A stretch of 64,000 nt of DNA. Origin: Sulfoacidibacillus ferrooxidans. Its GTDB lineage: Bacteria; Bacillota; Bacilli; Alicyclobacillales; SLC66. The DNA is taken from the NCBI RefSeq assembly GCF_022606465.1, contig NZ_JALBUF010000008.1, positions 1 through 64,000 of the forward strand, written 5' to 3'. Position numbers and translations under genes: made by a program. The stretch's first letter is position 1. Each line of letters starts with the position of its first letter. The notes below the pieces were generated by a model. The model saw only the letters and a list, made by a program, of their open reading frames with translations, did not search any database and was not told the DNA's origin. Below, in pieces: positions 26,290 to 35,582 of the stretch.

Positions 26290-28278
26290 TTAGTCGTTAT
26301 GGTGTGAGGAGTCTGCATTGACTTCTGCTATGAGCGTCACTAAAATATCACTATCCTCTAGTCCAGTAGCATCTCCGTGGACTGTGCCCTCTTCAATAAT
26401 CTCTCGCAGCATCCGTCGGATAATCTTTCCGGAGCGGGTTTTGGGCATCACATTGACAAAATGAATGCGTTCCGGTTTTGCAAATGAGCCAATATCTGCA
26501 ACAATTTTACGTTGCAAAGCTCTACTTAGCTCTTCATTTGCAGTATATGTCGTATCAATACTTACAAAAGCGATAGGAACAGTTCCTTTGATGTCATCCG
26601 GTTTTGCAACAACAGCCGCCTCCATTACCGCTTCATGCGAAATCAATGAACTTTCCATCTCCATTGTACTAATCCGGTGTCCTGACACATTGATCACATC
26701 GTCAATTCGACCAAGTACCCAGTATTGACCATCCTGATCGCATACAGCACTATCGCCAGTAAAATAAGTGCCTGGCATCGGTGCAAAGTAGTTATTGATG
26801 TATCTTTCTCTATCGCCAAACACATCACGCGCTAAAGCTGGAAACGGAGTGCGAATGACAAGAAACCCAGGTGTTCCTACGGGAACTGTATGACCTTCTT
26901 GATCTACTACATCAAGGCGATGTCCAAAAAACGGTACACCACACGATCCCGGTTTCATAGGAGTAGCGCCTGGAAGTGAGGCAAGCGGCGTTCCACCAGT
27001 TTCCGTTTGTCCCCATGTATTATTAATCACTGCACGATTGCCACCAACTACGCGATAAATCCAGTGCCACGCTTCAGGATTAAGCGGCTCGCCAACAGAG
27101 GCAAGTAATTCGATGGATGATAGATCATACTTCTTTGCGAGATCTTCCCCGTATTTCATCAACATCCGATATGCTGTAGGAGCAGAAAACAGCTTATTGA
27201 CCTGGTAATATTCAATCATTTCATAAACGCGAGCTTGATGTGGATAGTCAATTGCACCTTCATAAATAATAGTCGTGACACCTAACGCAAGCCCTCCTAC
27301 TAACACAAAAATATGGGCTGTAAGCCAACCGATGTCGGCTGTATTCCAATATATATCTTCGTCGTGTAGATCCAGTTGATACTTTGAATAGGCATATGTA
27401 CCAAGCAAAAATCCCCCGCCTGCATGGACAATTCCTTTAGGTTTACCACTCGTTCCACTTGTGAAAATGAGAAGTCCTGGATCATTGCAATCTAAGGGGA
27501 TCGCTTCACAAACTGGCGATGCACAACGCATTAATTCATCATAGTCATGATCGCGCATTGGATCCATGGAAACTTGCATATCTTTTATACGAGAATACAC
27601 GATGACATGTTGTACAGGATGTTCATCGCGTAATGCAGCGTCCACAGTTTCCTTGAGATTTAATATTTTCCCTCTACGATAACTAGCATTTGCACAGATC
27701 ACCACTTTCGCATGTGAATGAACGATCCGATCGCGAAGAGCCTCAGGAGAAAAACCTGCAAACACAGTATTATAGATGATACCTAGTCGTAAACAGGAAA
27801 GTAATACTACATACGTTTCCGGTAGATTTTGCATGTATACGCTTACTACATCTCCCTTAGATAAACCTAGTGCTAAGAGCACATTAGAAAACTTTTGCAC
27901 TTCACGATAAAGTTGTAAGTAAGTGAATGAACGTCTTTCTCCATTTTCACCTTCAAAATAAATAGCCACCTTGTTGCGACGCTGTGGATGATTGGCATGA
28001 CGATCTACACAGTTTTGACAAACATTGATCTGACTCCCCGGAAAAAATGAGAATTCCGGCATAGCACCTTCGCTCACTCTTTCCTCACGATGGATCCAAT
28101 CGAGTTCATCTGCGATCTGCCCCCAAAATTGATCAGGATTTTCTATAGATTGTTGGTAGATTGCTTTATACTCCGCAAAAGATTGTACGTTACTCTTTGC
28201 ACGATACTCTTTTGATGGATTGATACTCTCACTTTTTTGTATGAAATCAATTTCATTTTCTAGACTCAAGGTTTTCAT
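26290..28278 (-). CDS. acsA: Acetyl-CoA synthetase (AMP-forming)
   Basis: This 662-residue ANL enzyme makes acetyl-CoA from acetate, ATP and CoA. N-terminal segments such as NPDQFWGQIADELDW and NVCQNCVDRH are typical. IFTSGTSGKPKGIVHAGGG is the phosphate loop, NTWGQTETGG the adenine region, and GRIDDVINVSGHRIST the hinge. PKTRSGKIIRRML contains the acetylatable catalytic lysine. An ATG follows aaaggtgg closely. It is divergent from the serine dehydratase operon. A propionate preference is possible but less likely given the length and motifs. Confidence 0.92.
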   Translation of the reverse strand: MKTLSLENEIDFIQKSESINPSKEYRAKSNVQSFAEYKAIYQQSIENPDQFWGQIADELDWIHREERVSEGAMPEFSFFPGSQINVCQNCVDRHANHPQRRNKVAIYFEGENGERRSFTYLQLYREVQKFSNVLLALGLSKGDVVSVYMQNLPETYVVLLSCLRLGIIYNTVFAGFSPEALRDRIVHSHAKVVICANASYRRGKILNLKETVDAALRDEHPVQHVIVYSRIKDMQVSMDPMRDHDYDELMRCASPVCEAIPLDCNDPGLLIFTSGTSGKPKGIVHAGGGFLLGTYAYSKYQLDLHDEDIYWNTADIGWLTAHIFVLVGGLALGVTTIIYEGAIDYPHQARVYEMIEYYQVNKLFSAPTAYRMLMKYGEDLAKKYDLSSIELLASVGEPLNPEAWHWIYRVVGGNRAVINNTWGQTETGGTPLASLPGATPMKPGSCGVPFFGHRLDVVDQEGHTVPVGTPGFLVIRTPFPALARDVFGDRERYINNYFAPMPGTYFTGDSAVCDQDGQYWVLGRIDDVINVSGHRISTMEMESSLISHEAVMEAAVVAKPDDIKGTVPIAFVSIDTTYTANEELSRALQRKIVADIGSFAKPERIHFVNVMPKTRSGKIIRRMLREIIEEGTVHGDATGLEDSDILVTLIAEVNADSSHHND

Positions 28279-28477
28279 CCACCTTTACCTGGAATGTAAT
28301 CCACTTACCGCACACTATAAATGCTTAATATTCTTTATTCTAGCTTATATTCGAACCATTGGACAATATATAATCTCATTTAAAAGATTCGCTTCATCGT
28401 TCCATGTTTTACTTGACGGAATCTCAAGTCTTCAGTTAGCATGATAATAAGTCAATAATTGAATCGAAAAGCAGATG

Positions 28478-28674
28478 ACTCTAGCGTGAGAGTGTAGAAA
28501 TTACCACCGATGGGGCAATGTATCCGGTACCTCACCGAGTACAGAATCTCTCAGGTTTCATAGCGCTAGATGATGCAACTCTGGAAAAGTCGTGAAACGG
28601 CTACCGACGGGGTAACTTTATGTGGATCATCTCCATTTTAGAGGGAACTTTCAGGTTACTAGGCAGAGACATGC
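28478..28674 (+). promoter_or_regulatory. Tandem glycine riboswitch
   Basis: Two consecutive aptamers carry the glycine-aptamer core motifs. Aptamer 1 has CCACCGATGGGGCAA and ATCTCTCAGGT, closed by tctagcg (28480-28486) pairing with cgctaga (28564-28570). Aptamer 2 has CTACCGACGGGGTAA and AACTTTCAGGT followed by ggcagagac, with ctctg/cagag as the likely P1. The short linker and the paired order match known cooperative glycine riboswitches. The element lies about 80 bp before sdaAA. Confidence 0.9.
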
Positions 28675-28699
28675 GAGGGATTTATTCCTGCATGTCTCT
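28665..28699 (+). promoter_or_regulatory. Switching hairpin after the glycine riboswitch
   Basis: A perfect 10-bp stem, agagacatgc with gcatgtctct, overlaps the 3' strand of the second aptamer P1 (cagag). The aptamer and this hairpin therefore cannot form together. No U run follows, so simple intrinsic termination is not obvious. Confidence 0.55.
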
Positions 28700-28753
28700 A
28701 TTGCTGTGTTCAATGATACGGTTCATTCACATACTATACATGGAGGTAAGAAG

Positions 28754-29665
28754 ATGTCTTTTCAATATTTACATGAGCTGATTGCCTTAGCTGAATCACA
28801 GAGCATGTCTATGGCAGAAGTTATGTTACAAGTAGAACAAGAACAGACCAGTCGAACAAAAGAACAGATTTTAGCACAAATGGAGAAACAATTTGATGTT
28901 ATGGAGGCATCGGCAAGAAAAGGTGTTCAGCAGCCAATACGTTCACGTAGTGGGTTATCTGGTGGAGATGCATACTTAGTGAAAGAATACATTCAGCGTG
29001 GCGAGTCATTTGTTGCTCCCTCCACATTGCGAGCTATGTCCTATGCTCTTTCTGTATCAGAAGTCAATGCCGGTATGGGATGTATTGTCGCCACCCCCAC
29101 TGCAGGTGCAGCAGGCATTTTACCTGGGGTACTCATATCCGTACTAGATTCCGGTAAATATACGCGCGAAAAATTAATTATGGCGCTTTTGACTGCTGCA
29201 GCAGTAGGGCTTGTTATAGCAAACTCTGCTTCGATTTCCGGTGCCGCAGGAGGATGTCAGGCAGAAGTTGGATCTGCTACTGCAATGGCTGCCGCAGCAC
29301 TTGTTGAAATTGCCGGAGGAACGCCACAGCAAGCTGGTCATGCAGTTGGGTTAGCATTAAAAAATTCACTTGGACTAGTATGCGACCCTGTCGGGGGTCT
29401 CGTGGAAATTCCTTGTATTATACGAAATGGATTGCATTCGATTACCGCCTTAGCTGCAGCCGATATGGCGCTAGCTGGTGTGCGAAGTGTGATACCGCCT
29501 GATGAAGTTATTCAAGTGATGCGAGAGATTGGTCAAGAAATGCCCGTTACGCTTCGCGAAACAGGACTAGGTGGCTTAGCATCCACGCCTACTGGAAAAC
29601 GTTTACGAGAGTCTGTGTTTGGTAAGTCAGATGAAGAACTGGTGGGCGTATCTAATGAAATATAA
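28754..29665 (+). CDS. sdaAA: L-serine dehydratase, alpha subunit
   Basis: This is the catalytic [4Fe-4S] subunit that deaminates L-serine to pyruvate and ammonia. Conserved pieces include RSGLSGGDAY, NAGMGCIVATPTAGAAGILPG, SGAAGGCQAEVGSA and GLVCDPVGGLVEIPCI, which supply the cluster cysteines. It has 303 residues. The ATG at 28754 follows tggaggt. The frame is open further upstream into the riboswitch, but that part is not protein-like. The 3' end overlaps the beta-subunit gene by 11 bp. Confidence 0.95.
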   Translation: MSFQYLHELIALAESQSMSMAEVMLQVEQEQTSRTKEQILAQMEKQFDVMEASARKGVQQPIRSRSGLSGGDAYLVKEYIQRGESFVAPSTLRAMSYALSVSEVNAGMGCIVATPTAGAAGILPGVLISVLDSGKYTREKLIMALLTAAAVGLVIANSASISGAAGGCQAEVGSATAMAAAALVEIAGGTPQQAGHAVGLALKNSLGLVCDPVGGLVEIPCIIRNGLHSITALAAADMALAGVRSVIPPDEVIQVMREIGQEMPVTLRETGLGGLASTPTGKRLRESVFGKSDEELVGVSNEI

Positions 29666-30323
29666 TAGTGCATTCGATATTATTGGGCCCATTATGGTAG
29701 GACCGTCTAGTTCACATACAGCTGGCGCCGTTCGCATTGGCTATATTGCACGTCAAATCCTCAGTGAAGAACCAAAGCGAGCGACTTTTCAATTAATGGG
29801 CTCATTTGCAGAGACGTATCGTGGACATGGAACAGATGTAGCTTTATTAGCTGGTCTGCTTTTATTGCCTCTCGATAGTGATCAAATCCCCTTAGCAGAT
29901 AAACTTGCTAAAGATTTGGCGTTAGACTATACATTTACACAAACCAATATTGGATTTTATCATCCAAATACCGTGAAAATAGATCTATATGGCGCCACTC
30001 GTAAGGTGAATGTAATAGCTAGTTCACTAGGTGGAGGAAAGGTGGAAGTTCAAGAACTCGATGGGTTACCTGTGAAGTTTAGTGGCGAGAAGGAGACGTT
30101 GATCCTCTATCACATTGATCAAAAAGGATTTATTTCGATGATTTCTAGACTATTAGATGGAGCGGGGTACAATATTGCACGATTATCACTCGAGCGCTTC
30201 ACTCGTGCAGGCACTGCCATCACCATTTGTGAAGTTGATGAAGAATTAACAGAATCACTACTTACAACGTTACTAACAAATGTCCCTATGTTAAAAGATA
30301 TTCGTGTTGTCAAAACTGTTTAG
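29655..30323 (+). CDS. sdaAB: L-serine dehydratase, beta subunit
   Basis: This is the partner of the alpha subunit (222 residues). The N terminus FDIIGPIMVGPSSSHTAGAVRIG is diagnostic. The C terminus (FISMISRLLDGAGYNIARLS) is an ACT domain, which may sense serine. The ATG at 29655 lies inside the alpha gene with ggtggg upstream, so translation is probably coupled. In B. subtilis the beta gene comes first; here the order is alpha then beta. Confidence 0.95.
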   Translation: MKYNSAFDIIGPIMVGPSSSHTAGAVRIGYIARQILSEEPKRATFQLMGSFAETYRGHGTDVALLAGLLLLPLDSDQIPLADKLAKDLALDYTFTQTNIGFYHPNTVKIDLYGATRKVNVIASSLGGGKVEVQELDGLPVKFSGEKETLILYHIDQKGFISMISRLLDGAGYNIARLSLERFTRAGTAITICEVDEELTESLLTTLLTNVPMLKDIRVVKTV

Positions 30324-30374
30324 CTAAATGATGATGAAACCGTTATGCCAGTCATGATCTTCTTATGTAAAATA

Positions 30375-30405
30375 CCTATACGTCTGTTAGCTTAAGACGT
30401 ATAGG
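30375..30405. terminator. Hairpin after sdaAB (possible terminator)
   Basis: A perfect 11-bp inverted repeat, cctatacgtct and agacgtatagg, has a 9-nt loop and lies 50 bp after sdaAB and between convergent genes. No clear U tract follows on either strand, so it is only a weak terminator candidate. Confidence 0.45.
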
Positions 30406-30424
30406 CGCTTGTGACTATAGTGCA

Positions 30425-30748
<324 letters not shown>

Positions 30749-31022
30749 ATCCATTACCCCCAATTTTTAAGTGAAGTGTTTAGGATAATAGATGCGAGTT
30801 TCTACTGAGTAGCAACGGATAGATGGCTACGTATGATAAATTTCCTGATCGTTTCATGAACTATCATCGATCAATATTACAAATATTTACTTACGTTTAA
30901 ATATAGACAGGCAATTAATTTTATCCCATATAAAAATCAATTTCTAAACTGAATAGCTAAGCAAAACGCACGAGCGGGCTCACCTAGAACCCTACTCATC
31001 CGTTTGCAAATCCCCAAAACAA

Positions 31023-31706
31023 TTAGTTCTTACTGATCCATTTAGCAATTACTTGATTCGTTCGCTGTGCATAGTACGCCTCCATTTCACTTGTCAAGGT
31101 ACTTGAGGAGATGTGTTCTTTTGCCGCAATCTCAGTAATCGTTTGCCCAGAATGAAGATCTTGATGCAGTTGTTTTGGCGTTATATGCAAAATAGTAGCT
31201 ACTTCTTTTAACATGCCATCTCGTTTCATTACCATTACTGTCGGATTGCTCTTCTCGTGTCCCAATGGAAATTTACGATTGATTAAAGCAGGCAAGTTGG
31301 CATCTACTTTCTGTTCCATCATAGTGGCCTTTTGCTGTGGCATTTTTCCTTTAGACACCAATGCGGAAAAGTGATCTTTTACAATCGTTTGAAGATCAGA
31401 TTGGAGCGTTGTTACTGACACATGTTGCTTCGTTGCAATTTCAGATAAGGTTTCTCCATGATGTAACTCTTTAAAAAATAAACCCGGTTTCATCTGCAGA
31501 TCTTTAGCTAATGCTCGAAATAACCACTCCCGTTTGGGTGCCTTGTATTTCGCATGGTGCGCTACATGCGCAGTCATTGTACTTGATGTGCTAACACCAG
31601 GAAGTGTTGCGGCAAAAGCGCTTGGTACCATCGTCAACCCCGCGCTCAATGTCGCAACGGACAACGCTACTCCAGTTACTATTTTTTTTGTTCTTGATAA
31701 ACTCAT
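31023..31706 (-). CDS. Secreted protein with two repeated helical domains, unknown function
   Basis: The 227-residue product has a clear Sec signal peptide: basic MSLSRTKK, a hydrophobic core, and a likely cleavage after PSAFA near residue 32. The mature part holds two related modules. Each contains a pattern like LF(K/H)ELHHGETLSEIATKQHVS and LHQDLHSGQTITEIAAKEHIS, an L-x-x-G-x-(S/T)-(I/L)-x-E-I-A repeat resembling helical domains seen in other Gram-positive secreted proteins. No catalytic residues are evident. A gaaagggg ribosome site precedes the ATG. It is monocistronic, and the function is unknown. Confidence 0.85.
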   Translation of the reverse strand: MSLSRTKKIVTGVALSVATLSAGLTMVPSAFAATLPGVSTSSTMTAHVAHHAKYKAPKREWLFRALAKDLQMKPGLFFKELHHGETLSEIATKQHVSVTTLQSDLQTIVKDHFSALVSKGKMPQQKATMMEQKVDANLPALINRKFPLGHEKSNPTVMVMKRDGMLKEVATILHITPKQLHQDLHSGQTITEIAAKEHISSSTLTSEMEAYYAQRTNQVIAKWISKN

Positions 31707-31849
31707 TTACAAAATCCCCTTTCAAATTTACAAATCCTCTTCCTAACACTACGTATTGTGATAGAGAAAGATTGAAAACTGCTTTAAAATACATATAAAA
31801 ATAGTGAAGGATAAATTATTGATCACCTAAACGTTATTAACTATTGTAT

Positions 31850-33187
31850 TTATGCATGAGCTTTTGATGAAGCCGGTAATATAATGCGAAATGTAGTACC
31901 TTTCCCAACCGTGCTCTCTACTTCCATTTTTCCATGGTGTGATTCGACAATCCATAAAGCGATAGCCAATCCTAGTCCTGCACCAGAAGATGTACGATTG
32001 TGATCCCCTTTGAAAAAACGATCAAAGATGTGTTTTTGATGTTCCTTTTTGATGCCGATCCCTGTGTCTGTAACATCAAGAATGACATGATGATTTTTTC
32101 CCATTCGTAGCTGTACATTGATTTCTCCTTCATATGTGTATGTAATAGCATTGTCTAGCAAAATAAAAGCAAGCTGATACAATCGATCTTCATCACCAAC
32201 AACGATAAAAGTTGATTCATCGTTTGCATTCGTCTCTACGCTCGTTGAAGTTGTACTTTTATCTATGATATGAAAATTCATGCGCAATCCCTTAGCTTCA
32301 CCAAAGAGCATAAGTGATTCAAAAGCTCTCCTATTGACAGCAATCCAGTCTATCGGATTCATCTGTATAAGCTGTTGATTAGAATCAGCCTTAGCCAGTG
32401 TCAACAAGTCTGTAACCAGTCTAGATAGTCGTCTAGACTCAGACTTTACATGATTAAGCCATTCAAAATTATCCTCCACAGATTCCTTCGCGTGTCCAAG
32501 AACTACATCTAAGTTAGATTGAATAACAGCCAGTGGTGTTCGTAATTCATGAGATGCATCTGCCACAAATTGTTGCTGTCGTTGCCACGATCGACGAATG
32601 GGTCGTAACGCCACACCAGAAACATAGAAACCAGCAATCATAGCCCCGATAAGACCAAGCAAACCGACTTCTAACAGAATAGATTGCAGCCGATGAATTG
32701 CAGCTAGTTCACCATTCATGTGCTCACCCAACTGTAATTCTCCGGCGTATTGTAAAGTATGTGGATGATAGATGGGGATGGTGACCATGCGTACCACTAA
32801 GTGATGAAACGTAAGATGCACCGTCCGCCAATTTTTATGAGTGCGTTTGGAAATAGACGGTTGCCAGAGGTATTTTGCAACCATAGGTTGATTGGTTGCA
32901 AGTAGCATGCCTTGAGCATTTCGCAACGAAAAATAGAACTTGCCCTGCGTCTGAAGATGATCGAATGTTTGTAGGATGGATATCGTATGTAGCCCATTTT
33001 CTTGAAGCAAGATGCGCCGTGCGACCGGGAGTATAGCATTTGCCTGCATCTTGATTTCTGCGTTAATCTCGCGCAACGTCTCCGTGCGCATTAACGCATA
33101 AACACTTGTCGATGTTGCAGCATAAAGCAACACGAAAATAACAACTAACACAAGAGTAAGCGTGATGCGTACACGAGCAAACATCAT
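31850..33187 (-). CDS. Sensor histidine kinase
   Basis: This is a 445-residue membrane kinase with two transmembrane segments (about residues 8-30 and 170-190) flanking an extracytoplasmic sensor of about 135 residues. The H box is FVADASHELRTPLAVIQ. The ATP domain has the N box LLDNAITYT, the G1 box DTGIGI and the G2 box SGAGLGLAI. No HAMP or PAS domain is obvious. It overlaps its response-regulator gene by 4 bp (ATGA). The stimulus is unknown. Neighbouring genes on the same strand include a DedA protein and the flavin electron-transfer operon. Confidence 0.93.
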   Translation of the reverse strand: MMFARVRITLTLVLVVIFVLLYAATSTSVYALMRTETLREINAEIKMQANAILPVARRILLQENGLHTISILQTFDHLQTQGKFYFSLRNAQGMLLATNQPMVAKYLWQPSISKRTHKNWRTVHLTFHHLVVRMVTIPIYHPHTLQYAGELQLGEHMNGELAAIHRLQSILLEVGLLGLIGAMIAGFYVSGVALRPIRRSWQRQQQFVADASHELRTPLAVIQSNLDVVLGHAKESVEDNFEWLNHVKSESRRLSRLVTDLLTLAKADSNQQLIQMNPIDWIAVNRRAFESLMLFGEAKGLRMNFHIIDKSTTSTSVETNANDESTFIVVGDEDRLYQLAFILLDNAITYTYEGEINVQLRMGKNHHVILDVTDTGIGIKKEHQKHIFDRFFKGDHNRTSSGAGLGLAIALWIVESHHGKMEVESTVGKGTTFRIILPASSKAHA

Positions 33188-33888
33188 GAGTTCTCCTTTA
33201 ATTTGTAGCCAATACCTCGCACCGTCTCAATAGTCGGTACACTCACTTCATGATCATGTGCAACATCTACGCTCACTACAAGTAATTTTTTACGCAGAAA
33301 ATGGACATAAATCTCCACTGCATTGGTGTCCGTTGGTGCTTCATACCCCCATACACGATCGAGCAACAGTTCCTTTGGAAGTACTTGGTTAGGATTTCTT
33401 AAAAATAACTCGAGCAATAAAAATTCTTTTGTAGTCAATTGCATAGGAATATTCCCACATGTGACAGTTCGAGTTACTAGGTTTAATGATAGATCCCCTA
33501 CAGAGATGAATTCTGTCCCTACAATTTCTCCTTTACGCCTAGTAAGAGAGCGGACGCGGGCTAACAGTTCACTCGTAGCAAAAGGTTTAACTAGATAATC
33601 ATCTGCTCCACAATCAAGGCCAAGTACGCGATCTTCGACGCCATCTTTTGCTGTAAGCATCAAGATAGGAACAGAGTTCCCTTCCTTTCTCAAGTGATTG
33701 GCCACTTCATACCCAGTCAACCCGGGCATCATGACATCAATAACCATAACGTCAAATACATCATTATGTGCCATCTGTAATCCTGTCAGTCCATCATAGG
33801 CGGTTTCGATCGCATAATGATTTTCTATAAATAATTGCTTTAGCGCTTTGACTAATCTTATTTCATCGTCAATTAATAAGATGCGCAT
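33184..33888 (-). CDS. OmpR-family response regulator
   Basis: This is a 234-residue DNA-binding response regulator. The receiver domain has the acidic pair DD near residue 7, the phospho-acceptor aspartate at residue 51 (in VMVIDVMMPG) and the KPF lysine. The C-terminal winged helix contains TTKEFLLLELFLRNPNQVL and VEIYVHFLRKKL with a final RGIGYKL. It is the cognate partner of the downstream kinase, given the 4-bp overlap. Confidence 0.95.
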   Translation of the reverse strand: MRILLIDDEIRLVKALKQLFIENHYAIETAYDGLTGLQMAHNDVFDVMVIDVMMPGLTGYEVANHLRKEGNSVPILMLTAKDGVEDRVLGLDCGADDYLVKPFATSELLARVRSLTRRKGEIVGTEFISVGDLSLNLVTRTVTCGNIPMQLTTKEFLLLELFLRNPNQVLPKELLLDRVWGYEAPTDTNAVEIYVHFLRKKLLVVSVDVAHDHEVSVPTIETVRGIGYKLKENS

Positions 33889-33984
33889 AACTACATCCTT
33901 TCTAGATGAGGGGGTTACATCCTAGTCGTACGCGCCACTTGAATTTCATGATGGTGTAAACATAAGGATCGATCATAACGAAAG

Positions 33985-34584
33985 CTATGTGTGAGTTTTT
34001 CTACTGCGAATTTTTACTCCAACCACCATAGCAGAGACGATCACTAAGACAATGATACTAGGCACTAAGTACTGATGAAAAATCTGATGATATAGAGTCC
34101 ATTCAATTCCGATGTATCTTCCAAGTATGATAAATGCACTCACCCAGATGATTGCACTGATTGAATTATACAAGGAAAATACAATAAAGTTCATATTATT
34201 CATCCCTGCTAGATAAGGAATGAGTACACGAATCCCCGCGATAAATTTACCAATGACAACAATCCAATTTTGGCGATGGTAAAATAGATGATTTGCCTTG
34301 TCTAATCTTTCATTTGTTATACCCACATATTTCCCGTATCGAATAATCAGTGGGCGGCCAAGTAGACGACCGATCCAAAATGATATGGTGGAACCGATCA
34401 TATTACCGAGACTTGCAAAGAGTATTAGTGGAAATAAATGAAATATCCGATTGGACCATTCAATTCCTGATAGAGTGAGCGTCGTTTCAGCTGGAAACGG
34501 AATACCCACCATTTCCAAAAGTAGTATAATAAACACTCCGAAATAACCATAATGTTGCAACATGGTATGTACATGTAAGTGCAT
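33985..34584 (-). CDS. DedA-family membrane protein
   Basis: This 199-residue integral membrane protein of the DedA/SNARE-associated family has the motif LLLEMVGIPFPAETTL near residue 22, the conserved glycine-rich region GNMIGSTISFWIGRLLGRPLI, and GKFIAGIRVLIPYLAGMNNM. DedA proteins are implicated in proton-motive-force maintenance and lipid-carrier recycling (the UPT and DedA flippases). Its role here cannot be refined. It lies about 95 bp upstream of the response-regulator gene and could be in the same transcript. Confidence 0.9.
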   Translation of the reverse strand: MHLHVHTMLQHYGYFGVFIILLLEMVGIPFPAETTLTLSGIEWSNRIFHLFPLILFASLGNMIGSTISFWIGRLLGRPLIIRYGKYVGITNERLDKANHLFYHRQNWIVVIGKFIAGIRVLIPYLAGMNNMNFIVFSLYNSISAIIWVSAFIILGRYIGIEWTLYHQIFHQYLVPSIIVLVIVSAMVVGVKIRSRKTHT

Positions 34585-34706
34585 AGCATCATCCCTTTTA
34601 TAAGATTTTACTCAAATTAACTTTTATATCGTTTAATTGATGTGTCACATCATGCAAACAAAGTATCAGATCATCAGAATTTGCCGGCTAGAAGCCAGAC
34701 TCTCTT

Positions 34707-35582
34707 TCATGAAAGCTTAGATACGTATCCAGTAGATCTTGGTTTCTGAGTACGATTCCAGCGACTGAACAAGCGAGCCCAGACTGCTTTATATAAGTTA
34801 GCAACTAATAAGCCGACAAGCAAGTACGTCAGTCCTCCGATAAAAGCAAAAATGGCTGTTGATACTACTGCCACAAGAATTCCAAATACGATTTGTTGTA
34901 CATACGGTGCCGGTGAGGTTGGTGGATCGGTCAACATGAAAAAGGACAGAAAAAGAGCGGTATTGACAAATGGAATGCGCAAAGCGTCCGCAGGTGTATC
35001 AGATGGCAAACCTACGTGCAAAACTGCCATTACCAATAATAACGTGAAGTACGTCCCCAAAAATGCAGCCACTTGTGGAAATTTATTGACCTTCACAGTT
35101 ACTAGGAGGCCCAGAACGATCACAACCACCGTCAACCAAGTAGGTAGTAGCGCGAGACTTCCCCACCAACTCTCTCCTGTGTGAAAGACCCAAACAGCCA
35201 TGAGCAGTCCGAACGCAGCAGGATTAAAAATAGGCTTTCTCCCTACCTTAAGGATGTGTTTGGATAAAAGAGCGACAATCGTCGTAGCAGCCACAAGATA
35301 TAGGGGTGTTGCGTGGCTCAACACGTCCGCTATGATAAGTCCAGTAATGATTGCACCATCTGAGAAAAAAGATTTTCTCTTTTGCAAAAATGCAACAACG
35401 TTATCGACGATGAGTCCAGTTACCACAGCAACCAGGGCGTTTACGAGTCCACTGTGGTCCTCTGGGCGAAGAGATGCAATTAACGTCAGCCCAGCTAAGA
35501 TGGTAAAAGCAGTTCCTTTAGGTGTTTTTAAAAATCTCCGAATTGAATTTTGCTCGTGATGCATGGTACGAGTCGTATTCAT
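34707..35582 (-). CDS. RnfD/NqrB-like membrane protein of a flavin electron-transfer operon
   Basis: This 291-residue protein is related to the RnfD/NqrB membrane subunit, with about eight to ten hydrophobic segments. The conserved IFNPAAFGLLMA motif lies mid-protein, and TDPPTSPA is near residue 225. I see no SGAT flavinylation motif in it, so it may not carry covalent FMN. The ATG at 35582 has gaggagat upstream and overlaps the apbE stop (ATGA). Together with ApbE and the FMN-binding protein it would conduct electrons across the membrane. The electron donor and acceptor are unknown. Confidence 0.83.
   Translation of the reverse strand: MNTTRTMHHEQNSIRRFLKTPKGTAFTILAGLTLIASLRPEDHSGLVNALVAVVTGLIVDNVVAFLQKRKSFFSDGAIITGLIIADVLSHATPLYLVAATTIVALLSKHILKVGRKPIFNPAAFGLLMAVWVFHTGESWWGSLALLPTWLTVVVIVLGLLVTVKVNKFPQVAAFLGTYFTLLLVMAVLHVGLPSDTPADALRIPFVNTALFLSFFMLTDPPTSPAPYVQQIVFGILVAVVSTAIFAFIGGLTYLLVGLLVANLYKAVWARLFSRWNRTQKPRSTGYVSKLS

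Noticed and set aside
28622-28753. Longer sdaAA start inside the riboswitch
   Set aside because: The extra 44 codons translate aptamer sequence. The ATG at 28754 has a strong ribosome site and gives a normal N terminus.
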